Shown here in pieces: positions 42,456 through 54,479 of a DNA stretch of 64,000 nucleotides. The first letter of the stretch is position 1. The number at the start of each line of letters is the position of its first letter. A model generated the notes under the pieces. That model was not told where the DNA came from, ran no database searches, and worked only from the letters and a program-made list of their open reading frames with translations. Made by a program: the position numbers and the translations under genes. This DNA is from Isoetes taiwanensis (taxonomy: Eukaryota > Streptophyta > Lycopodiopsida > Isoetales > Isoetaceae): positions 13,991,255 to 14,055,254 of the forward strand of contig JAJEKV010000011.1 of assembly GCA_021234155.1 (NCBI GenBank), in the 5' to 3' direction.

Positions 42456-44370
42456 TCAGCTCAAATTGAGCCTCACTCTCTTCTTCTCTTCTTCCCTATG
42501 TGCCCTCTTTTTTGATGTCCCAATCTTCCTAGCCTTCATCCTCTTACACATCAATTGTTTAGCCTGTGTCCTCATGGCCTTCTCAATCCTAAGCTTCTCA
42601 GAGAAAGCAGCCAAGCTTATGTGAATTAGACTACTCATATTGAGACCTTTGCCTTTCCTCCTACCACGTTGTGACTGTAATGCCTGATAACTATAGCTTG
42701 CGCAATAACTAGATGGCTCTATGTTAAAAGACTGGTAGTTTTTCATGGTGGACATCACAATTGCCTAAGTGTGTATTGCCACTAACTGGTCCAACTCGTG
42801 CACCTAGATAGTTCATTTCCTCTATCAGACTCTTCATGATGTGTTAAAATCTTGTGGCACTTGAAATATGTACTGCAGCATTATCATTAAGGCTGAAACC
42901 TCGTATCGCATACTATCAACCTCATCATCCTGCATAGTTTACAGAAGCTCGTCCCTTGGCCATCCTTCGCATCTTCCATGTCCTATCACTACCAACATCA
43001 CTCTTATCCTGAGGATGGCTTACAACATGTTGTTGAGCATCATTGTCATGTATTTGTACAAATGCACTACTAGTTGCCACAACCTATGTGCAATTCAAAG
43101 AAAAAAATGCATGTGGCCCTGGACCATGCCCTTACATTGTCAAGAGTTAGCCCTGCTTGGATTGCATAAGCTATAACCTCAGCAATCTCTTCTCTTCTAA
43201 GCTTCTTCTTGCCCCTCATGACTAGCCACTCAGCTCTCAACCTTTTGAAGGCTGCCTTGAATGGACAAAGCAAGCCACATCAAGTTGTTGGAGCTTGTGA
43301 GATGTGTGGACTGGGAGTAGTGCAAATTGAATACCATATTCTTTTGGATCCAAGATGACATCCAACTCAATATGGCTATTGTGAGTATCCAAGAAATCAA
43401 ATGTGACCTTTCTGATGACACACCTCCAGGCACTCTCATCTGAAAGTGTGTGGTCATCCATACATATTGCTACACTGACTGCAGTGCCCCTTCCTCACAT
43501 GTACTTATGTAGTTTGCCTTCATTATTTTTCCCTTGAAGATGTACAAGCTAGGTATTCTATATAGTCATCTGCATTCACACAGATGAGAATAGTGACCCA
43601 CTTTCTCGAGTTCATGACAATATCATTGACATCTCGTGCACGTTATCTTGCAATTACTTTCAAGCCCCTAACCTTACCTACTTGCATCCTAGTCTCATCA
43701 ATATTTCAAATTTTTTTGTTTTTTTTTTTTAAATCCCTCCCCAAAAAGTCCATTTTATTGTATGGACTTTACACCTGAGTAAAACATGTCCAAGTTTTGC
43801 CTTATTCATGGCAAGTGTTCTAGCCCTCTCCAACATCGCACTTTTCACAGTTATAGTGTGTTGCCTCTGTTCAAAGAGTTTCCACCACTTGTTGTCCAGC
43901 AGGTTGTTTATCTCTCAATGGTGGCCATTTGGACTGTTCTTGCCTTCAATTCACTTAGTGTGACTCCAATGCCCCAACTTTCCCTGTCAAGAGTCCAAGA
44001 AGCGAGCTCTTCTTCTTATTGCTCAGAAGTTAGGACATGTAGGTGCCTTTTCTGTTTATGGATAATTCTCTCATACTGCCAATCCCATGTTGTGGACTCA
44101 GGTATCCCCAATCTCCTTGAGACGTCTCTAATTGAATTTCCATAATCACTAATCTCTTCTAGAATGTTCTCCATTTGTTGTTCCATCCACTGGCCTCTCT
44201 TCGATAAAAAAAATATGCATAGCCATGGTCTTCTCTGGAGTTTGTTCCATCGTCCTCCTCCCTACGCTCTTTGCCCTAACCCTCGTGGTATTGGCAAGAC
44301 TCAGGTTGGCGTGGCATTGCCATGTTGCCTTCCCAATCTGGTCTGCACCATATTCGACAGCCAAATTCAA
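42456..44370 (-). pseudogene. pogo-type (DDE_1) transposase, decayed
   Basis: Pieces in order on the minus strand: a helix-turn-helix (GNSIRDVSRRLGIPESTTWD, from about 44141), a second DNA-binding part (TSEQ, RESWGIGVTLSELKA), then the catalytic core. The core shows all three acidic positions of the DDE_1 fold: DET (43691-43699), FLDTHNSH (43372-43395) and ALLPVHTSHKLQQLDV (about 43276-43323). Then FKAAFKRLRAEWLVMRGKKK and IAEVIAYAIQAGL follow, and a basic C-terminus (KAMRTQAKQLMCKRMKARK). Frame shifts and stops break it. The core is of the pogo/Tigger/jerky kind, which move by cut-and-paste into TA. I did not find the terminal inverted repeats. Confidence 0.85.
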
Positions 44371-44646
44371 GATGTGCTTGGTATGGTATTACAGAGGGCA
44401 GAGTTAATTCAAATCACACTGAACGATTCATTTGAAGGAAAAGGGGTTAATCTTCCAATTGATTTGAGCTCCAATGCATAAAGAATTGGGGGCTTTCGAA
44501 CGTGTTCAAAAAATGACTAAAAAAGGCGAAGAGGGAACAAAGCGCAACAAAGCAAGGGAGATCACGGTCAATATGATATAGGTAATGTGCGGGGCAAGCA
44601 ATTTCGCTGGTAGCCGGGCAAATTGCCTTCCCCGGCACATTCTCTA

Positions 44647-44806
44647 ACGTAATGCTTGGGCGAGGCTATTTAGCTTACTAGAGCGAAGCAAGCAACGCGA
44701 TTTCTTCGAATCATTGCAATTTTATAGAGGCCAAGAGAGGGAGGCCATTATCGAGATAATTTGGGTCCAGTAATTAGGCGAAATAGCCTCTGCCCCAACA
44801 TTACGC
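44647..44806. repeat. Imperfect inverted repeat, 25-bp arms
   Basis: ACGTAATGCTTGGGCGAGGCTATTT-like sequence at 44647-44671 is mirrored at 44782-44806 with a few changes, leaving a loop of about 110 bases. Possibly the remains of a small element. No gene is seen between 44371 and 45890. Confidence 0.45.
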
Positions 44807-45892
44807 TTATGGGCATGGCGTGGCATGAAGTGGGAACGTCTTGGGGTTGTTGCACGGGCTACCAGGGACCCTTAACCCAACTGACGAGGGCAAGTCACAG
44901 TGGGAAGTCACAGTGGGGGACGACCATGCGCTACTCAAAGTGGAAAAAAATGAAGAGTAGATCGCACTTATTCTATCATTGCATTTAAATCTTTGACTAT
45001 TATACCAGATATAGGATGCACAAGGCATTGATTGCTAGGTGGCATTGCATTCAAATATATAGCTAATATATGAGGAGCCATATGTTGAACAAGACAGAAT
45101 TTGCATTGATTGCTAGGTTGCCACAATTTGATGATTGGTTTTCAATCTTGCCATAACATTGTTGGATGGACTATAAAATGGAAAAAAGTCATTTTGAGTA
45201 GAAAAAGTTTAGATGTGAAATTTACTCAAAGTCTAGATTATAGTCTTCGCAATATTAGGTTAGAGGCATTTTATAATTAACTCAAGATTTATTATTGTCA
45301 AAGGTTGGATTTCAGTTATAGGCATTGCTAGAAAATGCACACTTATGCATGTAATGGGGTTTAATTAAGAAGACACCGATTAAAGCAAGGTAACTAGCAT
45401 TGCACCTAATTGTTGTTAATCTTATGTGAGTTTTGTATGTGATTTTTTACCACTTGAAGAATTAGAATGATAAAAGAATTGGTTTGGAAAACAAGGTTGT
45501 TGCTAAAAAACCATAGAGTAGCTAAATAAGTACATTACATACAGAAAAGGTTAGATAAATCAGGAGGAAAATCTATGCACGATACTGCTAAAAAACTAGA
45601 AAAAAGTGAGACAAATTAGGAAGAAAATCAATGCGAGATATTGCATATTGATAGATAAGCTCTTAGAGCGCTTGTAAAAATCTTGTGCAGTGGTAAAACG
45701 TGTGTGTGGCTGCTCTTTAAAGAAATCTGCAGATCTGAAAAGACCAGAAAGAGCCATGTTCAAAAGGCAAATGTAAGCAAATAGAGCAAGAATTCCAATA
45801 TACAGAGGTGATCCTGATCCTTAGAAGGCAGTTTGTTGGGGCCTGTGAAATGGCAACAAGATAAAGTGGTGAATTTTTTTCCAGACAGATAC

Positions 45893-46138
45893 CTCAGATG
45901 CCCTTTCTTTGGCCTTTTCTTGTCTCTTTTTTTCAGCATAGCCAGGTCTGTTGATTACAGTGTCATCCTCAGCTATGGTCTCAAGCCTCACACTGGTCCG
46001 GCGAGACCGCGCCGCATCCGAAGCCCACAGATTAATGTGCTGCTGCTGGCTGCTAAATGAATTCTGAGGAACTGGAAAATGCTCGCCTTCAAAACGAAGA
46101 TCCTTGTCGAACAAGCCTTTCATTTGCTTCTTCCCCAT
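45893..46138 (-). CDS. First coding exon of an unrecognised gene
   Basis: ATG at 46138 opens an 82-codon exon ending exactly at GAG before GTATCT, phase 0. It reads MGKKQMKGLFDKDLRF and later SRRTSVRLETIAEDD and INRPGYAEKKRQEKAKER: basic start, Ser/Gln-rich middle, charged helical end. The composition looks like real coding sequence. I do not recognise the family, and I found no convincing second exon downstream before the transposase remnant at 44.37 kb, so it may be a truncated gene or have a long intron. Confidence 0.4.
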
Positions 46139-46908
46139 ACTTAATCGTCAATCCTCAAATTATGTTACAGTAGTCCGACTCAAAATTGGTCTTCCAAACT
46201 AGATTGTGAGAGATCTGTTTTAACCTGCTACATAAAATTGATTTCCAAACTAATTTTCCATCAGATACTGCTATTTTCTTCTCCACGGATCTGTTTTAAC
46301 CTACTACTTCCAAGCTGATTTTTCTGGCAGAAGTGAGGTTTTGCTTGGAAGAAGCCGGCTTTTGCAAAGGGTATTTGAATCGAGAAATCTGAGAAAGAAA
46401 AGGACTCAAGATGAACTGAAATTTGAGGAAGATGCGTAAAAAGTCTCTAGAAAGGCGATCAACACGGAGCTTATGACGGCAGCCCAATCATTCAGAAGAG
46501 GTTGTCTTGTTATGGGACAAGGTCTTTGCCTTCTACACGTCTCACGTGTTTTTACAGATGGATCGTCAGGTCTCTATTTAACTCACATGTCCCCCTTCAC
46601 AGCCTGGATATTATATCAACGGCCACAAAAAAAAAAAAAAATCCTTCATCTTACAGATTCTCCACGTCTCTAGTGAAAATTCATGGTATTTTTTTTGTAC
46701 CACATATTTTGCCCACCGGACCACACACACAGAATCAATAACATAACCCTTACAAAAATAATCAATAGTATAGGTCATAGCATTTTGTGTAGATGACAGG
46801 CATTTCGTGTTAAGCATCAAGAATGTGTAATGCATGATCGGGACAAGATGCATCCAACTTATAATAAGTATGCCTATAAAAATTGCATATGCCTGTTTCA
46901 TGTTTCAT

Positions 46909-47011
46909 GGAGACTTGCAAAAAAACAAATAATTGCAGTGTTTTGAAGATTTCTTTAAATGGAGACTGCAAAAAAACAAATAATTGCACTGTTTTGAAGA
47001 TTTCTTTATAT
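46909..47011. repeat. Two-unit tandem repeat, 51-52 bp
   Basis: GGAGACTTGCAAAAAAACAA starts the first unit and GGAGACTGCAAAAAAACAAA the second; both run to GAAGATTTCTTTA. A third unit begins (GGAGCTC) and stops. Otherwise 46139-47840 shows nothing recognised. Confidence 0.85.
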
Positions 47012-47844
47012 GGAGCTCTATTTATATCTCTCACGTGGATATTATTCCACTCAAATAATATCCATCTACCTATCTATCTTCCTATCTATCAAATAAAGAT
47101 ATACACAATGGCCAATATGTCCATCAACTATTCGCTACACTATTAGGATGATATATTTATTATGAACACAGAAGGCTTTGTTGATAGTTCAAGGATTGAG
47201 ACATCATGATGCCATTCAAGTAGATGTTTTCCAATGGACATCAATTATGTTCTTCTTCTAGTTTGGGCTATTTAAACAGGAATCACTTATAGAGTGAAAG
47301 CATGTATGGACATTAACCTTGTTAGACTCTTGTGGAAATAGGAGAGTATCTGTTTTTTGGTTATTATTACTGGTGAGTACTGAGTACTGATAACAATACT
47401 CATGGAGTACTAATGACTAGTTACCAATACTATTTCACCCATATAATAAGCCCGATAAGGTGATTATCTGTCTTTGCCTCGGTTGATAACAAAAAATGCT
47501 TGGCCTCGTACAACCTCGGTCACGCATTTTTGGTTCTCAGCCTCAGCCAGACCGATAACCTTACCTAAGAAGATACATTATCAAGAACGTGGAAAGCATG
47601 TGGGGATGTTAACCTAAAAAGATAATATGATCTTCTCATAAATATGCCAAACATGCCTAGCAAAATCGCATATTCTCTTTGGGAATAGAGTTAATAATTT
47701 ATTATTTCTACGACGGAGCCCTAGAAGTTAAATGACATATTTTACAAGTTTAATTTTCCATATGATTTTGCCAAGCCTACTAGGCAGAAGTAAACATATC
47801 ACATATCACATGGAAACCAATCCACTACCTAGGCGTGATATGCT

Positions 47845-48045
47845 AGGACCTGTTTTGCATGTGATTATCGAGGACCTGTTTTGCATGTGATTATCGAGTA
47901 CACATGGCAGATTACAGGACCAGTGACCACGGGCAATAGATTTTTAAGGCCTCTATTACTAGACAGATATTGGTCAGGTTTGAACCCGTGACCTCGAGTG
48001 TGGCGGTTTAAGGTCGTGCCACTAGACCATGCCCCAAAGGGCTTC
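47845..48045 (-). mobile_element. tRNA-derived SINE
   Basis: On the minus strand an RNA polymerase III box A (TGGTCTAGTGG, 48019-48029) is followed 32 bases later by box B (GGTTCAAACC, 47977-47986), in a head starting GGGGCATGGTCTAGTGG that resembles plant Au-type SINEs. It is not a tRNA gene: no 3' acceptor strand pairs with the 5' end. At the lower end AGGACCTGTTTTGCATGTGA is tandemly doubled (26-bp unit, 47845-47896). The exact 3' end is unclear. Confidence 0.7.
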
Positions 48046-48181
48046 TTGTCTTCTTTATGTCTTGTATTAGTACGAAAATACATATACAATCATGTCACAA
48101 TACAGCCCAACCCAGTGGACACGCATGCCATGCACATTCCATCCAGTATTTATCTCTAATATATAATCATAATAGGGTAGA

Positions 48182-48378
48182 TTCTAGAATGTTCTATAAT
48201 TAGACATTAAAATAAAGATATTTCAATGGTGCCTGTAATGGAAGTTACTAGAAGATTCTAAAGGATGGAGCCATTTCTAGAAACCGCTGTAGAAGGTACG
48301 GAGGCCTTTCTGGAAGCTACTTTGGAACGTCTGGCGCCTTATCGAATGATCTAGAGAGCTCTTTCTCTTCGTATAAAA
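48182..48378 (+). promoter_or_regulatory. Promoter-like segment with four heat-shock elements and a TATA box
   Basis: A perfect three-unit heat-shock element TTCTAGAATGTTC lies at 48182-48194. Two-unit elements follow: GAAGATTC (48251-48258), TTCTAGAA (48275-48282) and TTCTGGAA (48308-48315). A TATAAAA stands at 48372-48378. Spacing from the elements to the TATA box (57-190 bases) fits a heat-shock promoter. No recognised gene follows; it may be the U3 part of a solo LTR, as heat-responsive copia LTRs also carry such elements. Confidence 0.55.
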
Positions 48379-51300
48379 GGAAGAGGGAAGCGGCAGTCCA
48401 ACTCATAGCGAAGATTAAGTGCCACAGGCCCTAGCCGAACCGAGATTAGTGTAGCGGCCATATCGGCTTCTACCCTCCCCATGCGAAGGTCGCAGGTAGC
48501 AGCAAAGACTTCCCTCTACTGTTGATTCATTAGTCCCGATGCTGCCAGTCGCCAAAGGAAACCTTGAAGCTTTGTTTTGGAAGTTTATTCCACTATAGCT
48601 TGAACTGGGAAAACTATGATGAGAAATTAAGCTGTAGGCTAATATATCAGCAGAATAGTGAAATCAGCTTGATAAGGCTACATTTCTGGACGCGTTTAGC
48701 AAGGAGGCTGTCGATTTGGTGAGATGCAAGGACATGTCCAAACATTTGCTTCAAATATGTTCTGGTAGCTCCAGATTTTTCTTGGCGAGCAAATAAAAAA
48801 GGAAGAGTTGGCCCTGTGATGTTCAATTGTACTTGTGGTTGGAAATTTTTTAAGATCCGTGGAGCATTAGACTTAGATTTCTAGGTCAATTTGCAAGGCA
48901 CATGCATGCCGCAACATCTTGCATTGGATCTTTGCACTGGCTTTAGCTGTTTCTTGGATCTTAAGCCTAGAAGCGACACATGGTCGTGTTTAGAAAACGT
49001 AGAATTAGAGCACTTCTTGCATCTAAGAATTGCCTTTCCTCGGGTATGTTGGGATGATTTTTACAAATTCGAAACTATTGGAGATCTCAAATGTTTATAG
49101 ACATCTGGAGATGGATTTTGCCTTTTGAAAGTAGACAACATATATATGAATTATATTAGGGTTTTTTGAGCTAGATTTTGTTTACAGCACATTGCAAGGG
49201 CTGGAAAGGCATATCCTGGGTTTCTGAATTTTTGTAGTAGACCACTCTCATTGCATGGAATGATTGTCAAATGAAATATTAGGTGGAGTCTTTCTTCCCA
49301 AAAGATCCATGTATGTCTCATTTGATATGGAGAATGTAGGAAAAATTATTTGGTATGGAGACATGTAGGAAAGATTGTATTGAACACGGACAGAAGTTCG
49401 TTTGATTGCACATAAGATTGAAATTTGATGTGTTCATTTTCAGGAAAAACTAGAAACATATAATTTGAATATTTATGCTAGTGCAGTTTGTATCCACTCT
49501 GCAATGTGGAGCTCTCTAACAAGAATATATTGTAGCTTTTGGTGGAATGCACATGTCCTGCATCTGGAATTCGTGTAGAAAGGACATCTTCTGAGACAAT
49601 AAAAGCAGGAGCCCTCACCGAAGTTTTTCTTTTATAGGAACAATGCCATGGAAAAATTATTTAGTGGCGATCCTGACAGACAAGGCATTTACCTGTAGGA
49701 TTATGGGGAGATGAGAAAATAGAGGTATGTCAATCTATTATGTCATTGCATAAGCAATTTGTGCTCGTTTAAGTTCTTCAGTTTTATGATAAAAAAAAGT
49801 TCTAGAAGACAAGCCAAAATGCATGTATGCTACACAGAAACTAGAGAATTAGCGATGACCTGGGAACTGTTCAACGTATTGTGGAACTGAGATTTGGAAA
49901 ACTTGATGATACAAAAACAAGCAATATCTTAGCTGAAATAAGGTTGGATGTGTTCTAAATAATGAAAGTACATGAAATATACATTGATGTTAGAAAGGAC
50001 GAAGAAGTGATAAATTATGACATTTTGGCAAATATATGGTAACTAAAATCCAAGGCACATGGCATGGTGTCCCTCTTGCCATTCCACATCAAATGGCTGC
50101 AACATAAATAGGCTTGAATTGCAAGAACCATTTATTCAGTCACAAACTTCCAGAATGAGAACACACATATTTCAGAAAAAACTTTTATCATAGTAAACTG
50201 GAGAGCATTTTGTTTGTATGCATCAATTATCATCTTGCAACAAAGCAAGAGCCAGCCTTAATTACGATCTTGTCCAAGTTTATATGTTCTAATACAGTCA
50301 CAAATGTAGAAGTTTGATGTTGCAACGCGCTAAACTACCTGTTATTCTTCATGCCAGATTGTCCATGCCTGATTGTTGCATTAATGAAGGACCCTTTCAA
50401 ATAAACATACAAAGAGACTGCCAACACTTTGTCTAGATAACCTGCACGAAAAAAGGATCTTTCTAAGTGCAATGTGCCATGTAAGAGAATTTCCCTCTTA
50501 TTGTTTCTATGAAACCATGCCTTGGCAGTTTTCATATCTCTCCCTCTTATTGTTTCCCTCTTATTGTTTCCAGATCAATGCCAGTTTCGAGTGTTCTAGG
50601 CATTTGCCTCGCTTTCCTGCTTGCTTTCGGGCCATTGAATTTTTAATTCTTGATTATATATCAGATTTTCACGTATTCCTTGCATATTTTCCAAGTATTT
50701 TCCACATATTTTCCACGTATTTTTCTTGTTTTCAACTAGATTCATGACAGTTTTATTTCTACAATTAGTCCAGGATCAACATGTGATTTTATGACTAACC
50801 TAATCCATGAACTCCATCTCCACTCTGAGATCCTGACATCTCAACAACCCCTCTAGACATTGGTGTTGTAGTAGCGCCTTAGGTATGTGAGCTCTACTCG
50901 AACTATGAAGCTCACTTCTCCCTGGCATTGTCAAAACTAACTCTGGGAGCTCCTCCAACCCGCAAATGGCGATGAACTTAAAAGGTTTAGTGTTTAAAGC
51001 ACCTCTTTTTAGTCTCAAAAATTGGGTCTGGTTTTGGGATTGGGCCACATGGTCCCGTCGCGCCTTGCCACTTGGCAAGTGGGTTCTAAGGTTACATTTA
51101 CCATAAATACCACTAAAGGAAAATTTATATGTAGGTATAACTAACTTGCGATATAATGTAGTAATATGTTAATATAAGCTGCCCTTAGGGGGGGTCTAAT
51201 CATTAGGGAATAAATTACTAATTACATGTTTATATTTAGCCATAATAACTTCAGCTAAGCTTGCCTGAAACTAATCCCAAATCTTTCTGTGATTTAGCTA

Positions 51301-51820
51301 GGCTCTTCAAATTTTTCCTCTCATACTTTCTCGCGTTTAGCTAAATTAACTTGAATTTTATCCAAAAAAAAACTGTGATGTGGAAATTTCTGTGGTATCC
51401 AAAATTTATCCATTTACTTTCATTTTTTGGTTGTGGAAACATGCTAAGAAAATGGTAAATGGCTAAATCTAGGCCTCAAATTATCCCATAGATGCTAGGA
51501 AATAAATATTAATTATATATTTTCTTATTATCTAGAATTATTTTTGTTAAACTAGACAAAATTTCATGTCAAAATTTTCTAAACAGATTTTCACTCTCTA
51601 ACTTTATAGCATTTGGCTAAAGGGCACGAAGGTCGGTGCCGTCCCGAAAAAATTTAAACGAAATTATTATTTCTTCCTTCATTTTTACCATTTACTTTAG
51701 TCAACCTCTTCTGAAAAAATGCTAAAAAATTGCCAAATTGCTAAATTTAGCTTTAAATTATAGCATATAATTCAGTTTGGCTAAATCTCTTTTGACGTGT
51801 CACATGAACGAGAGTTGTTT
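48379..51820. other. No recognised gene or element
   Basis: AT-rich. Short frames such as 48891-49100 (plus) and 50335-50535 (minus) match nothing I know. If the promoter-like segment before it is active, transcription would run into this region. Confidence 0.35.
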
Positions 51821-51828
51821 CAAAAAAC

Positions 51829-52380
51829 CAATGTTGTTAAGTACGTCAAAATCCGTACCTTTAAAAAACGTTTTTTAAGATGTTTTGAAGATTTTTAAAA
51901 TTTTTGGAAAAAATCTTTAAAAACGTATTTCATATAAAATACGTTAAAAATCTTTAAAATCCTTAAAAATCTTTAAAAATCCTTAGATTGTGATTTTGTT
52001 TATTCAAATATATGATATTCTTGAACTTATTTATCCTTATATATGAAATTCTTATATTTCTTAATCTCTACAATAATGTTTTTCTGAACTTTCTTAAGAG
52101 TTGCATGACAAAACAACTATGATATCTTTGTACTTGAATTTAATAGTTTCTAGTAGCAGCATAAATTTCTGATTTACTTATTGGCATGCTACATCTTGTG
52201 ACTTGTAGTAACAATGTGCATTTTAACTATAGCAAATATATCCAATAAAGCAGTGCAAAAAATGTGCAATTTTTTTTTTTTTTTTTTTTGGCCATGCCAA
52301 ATCATAAAAATCCTTTAAAAAACGTGAGGATTTTTATAAAGGTACTTTAAAAATAAAAAACGGGTTTTTTAACAACATTG
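51829..52380. mobile_element. hAT-type miniature element (552 bp) with perfect ends
   Basis: Ends are CAATGTTGTTAA and its exact complement TTAACAACATTG, flanked by CAAAAAAC on both sides (51821-51828 and 52381-52388), an 8-bp target duplication. The interior is very AT-rich, full of TTTAAAAAT motifs, with a T-run of about 19 near 52270, and codes for nothing. The ends differ from the CAGGG ends of the 8.0 kb element, so this is another family. Confidence 0.92.
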
Positions 52381-52675
52381 CAAAAAACATAGAGGGTTAT
52401 TCCTTTTTTCAAGGAAAAATATAGTTTGCAGCAGAGGAATGCAGCCAAGGGTCATGTACTCCAGCATCCGATCTGCCTTAGCCCGCAGAGATATTTGGGG
52501 TTGTGTACTCCGCAAAGTATCTATCTACAAAAATATCAGTCAGATATTTGGAAGCTTGGCATAGCCAATTTGGGTAGGCTCCATTTGACAATGTTCTTTG
52601 TTGCGGCAATGGGACAGATGGCATTTAGGATAGAGATGGTATAGACTTGGATGTCGATTCTTGGATGACAAAAGG

Positions 52676-52676
<1 letters not shown>

Positions 52677-52766
<90 letters not shown>

Positions 52767-52767
52767 T
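52677..52767 (+). repeat. AGAT microsatellite, about 22 units
   Basis: Uninterrupted AGAT repeats over about 91 bases. Open frames across it (repeating Ser-Ile-Tyr-Leu) are artefacts. Confidence 0.97.
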
Positions 52768-53083
52768 ACATAAACTGAGATAATGACGGGACCCAAAGAA
52801 CAAGTTTTTATTCTTGCAGAGAGGTATATAAAGTTGTATTTACGTTTTCTGTATATTAATTTTAGATAAAACTCTTAGGAACTTCTTTTGAATATTTCCA
52901 AAAGTTATATGATGTGTACAAGTACATATTAGAGAAGCTCTTTGAAGTGTACGTACAATTGCCACTTCTTATTTGTCATGTTATCAGTATTCTGTGCAGC
53001 AGACTTTCACCTCAAACTTTAAAATGTTCCAATTGACCTCTTCAACTTGGAAATTGCATTGTTATAATTCTTACACAAAAGCC

Positions 53084-53109
53084 AATAGAATAGAATAGAA
53101 TAGAATAGA
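53084..53109 (+). repeat. AATAG short tandem repeat
   Basis: About five units of AATAG. The same unit forms the tail of the LINE stub at 59.5 kb, but the LINE end motif is missing here. Confidence 0.7.
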
Positions 53110-53561
53110 GCCCAGTAAAACCATTGCCTACTATTTGAGAAGCTTTTGTTGACAATTTTTATTGGCTCATTGTATTTCGTACTTTGCTTGAGTTTTTCTG
53201 CAATTATGCGCAGTACTATGTAGTGAAGCTATTGGATGCTTATTTGATGGAATTGTCTGCAAGTCTAGTATCTAGTTAAGTCTATTGGCTATCTCTACGT
53301 ATCTTAAGGCAAAAATCATACTTAGTCTTGAATTTTGACAGCAAAAAGAAATTATCCTTATTGGAGAATGAAATTCTTGGCGAATTTTAAAGCGTAAGGA
53401 ATGCGGTTCTTTTGAGTTGAATCAAGTCTTGCTTAAGACTTTGAACCATAGGAGCTGTCTTTTTCAAGCTTTTATGATTGGATAAATAGCTTTTGATCCG
53501 TTGTTACTAAAATTGCCTTCCTTTCTTCTGATGAAGATGGATCAAGAGGTATATGTAGCAT

Positions 53562-53820
53562 AATAACAGGGGGTTTTCTTTGTGTTTTTGTACGCTTTTC
53601 ACTAAGGTTTTCCTATGATTTCCTGATGTATTCAAATCGATGTACTAATGCGTACATGTAGAGTGCACCATTTCTGAGCCATTGATTTTGGCTTTTTTTT
53701 TTCAATGGTCAACAACCAATGGCTCACAACAAAAGCCCTTTTTTTGTGCGTGTGGTGCATAATGGTCAACAACCAATGGCTCACAACAAAAGACCTCTTT
53801 TTGTGTGTGTGGTGAATAAT
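53562..53820 (+). repeat. Dispersed repeat R, copy 2, with 57-bp tandem extension
   Basis: 53562-53745 matches copy 1 (33096-33308) in opposite orientation. A 57-bp unit starting AATGGTCAACAACCAATGGC follows twice (53704 and 53761). Nothing recognised from 53821 to 54479. Confidence 0.8.
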
Positions 53821-54479
53821 GGGTACATGAAGGGCTTGAAGGGCGCATGAAGGACTTGAAGGGCGCATGTAGTGCAGTTTCCCCGCTGGCAACACATTTC
53901 TTATCATAACTTTTGATCCAGAGCTCTGTTTCAGATGATTTTTATTGCGTTGGAAAGCTCTCTCCGAGATCTTTTTGATAGTGTATGATATGGATATGTT
54001 TGGTTAAGTTATCTGTGCTAAAACAGCAATTTTTCGGTCGGGTTTGGTAGGCTTCCACATCCTACCAGCTGATTAATACAGGATTGCGCTATTGGATATT
54101 ATTTTATGGCTCATTCCGAATGAAGCTTGCAAAAAATTACCATGCATTTTTAGATTTTGAGGCAGTTATTAAGCAAATTCCAAGGCTTCTAGATCCTTGT
54201 GCTAACAAGCGGAAAAGTTTTCCACTTTGGTTTCTCACCACAAGAATCCATGGAGGCCAAAGGCTGCTGTTAAATTCCAGTTGAAAAATGTTTGTGTATG
54301 GGTGTTGCAAACTTTATGACTTTCAGAATAATGGGATCAATCTGCTCTATCTTTATGGTAACTTTTATTTATGTTCTATTTGTTTTATTGTGATGAAATT
54401 CAAAAGCTACAGGTGATGAAAGCCTCAAATGAATTCTAGTTTTTTTTTTTGGTTTGAATTCTAAAATTTTTGTCACACC

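Noticed and set aside
47977-48035. tRNA gene
   Set aside because: Box A and B are present but no acceptor stem or full cloverleaf; a SINE head fits better.
52679-52766. CRISPR-like array or centromeric repeat
   Set aside because: A pure 4-bp microsatellite with no spacers.
52536-52803. Minus-strand frames with repeated Ser-Ile-Tyr-Leu
   Set aside because: Microsatellite translation.
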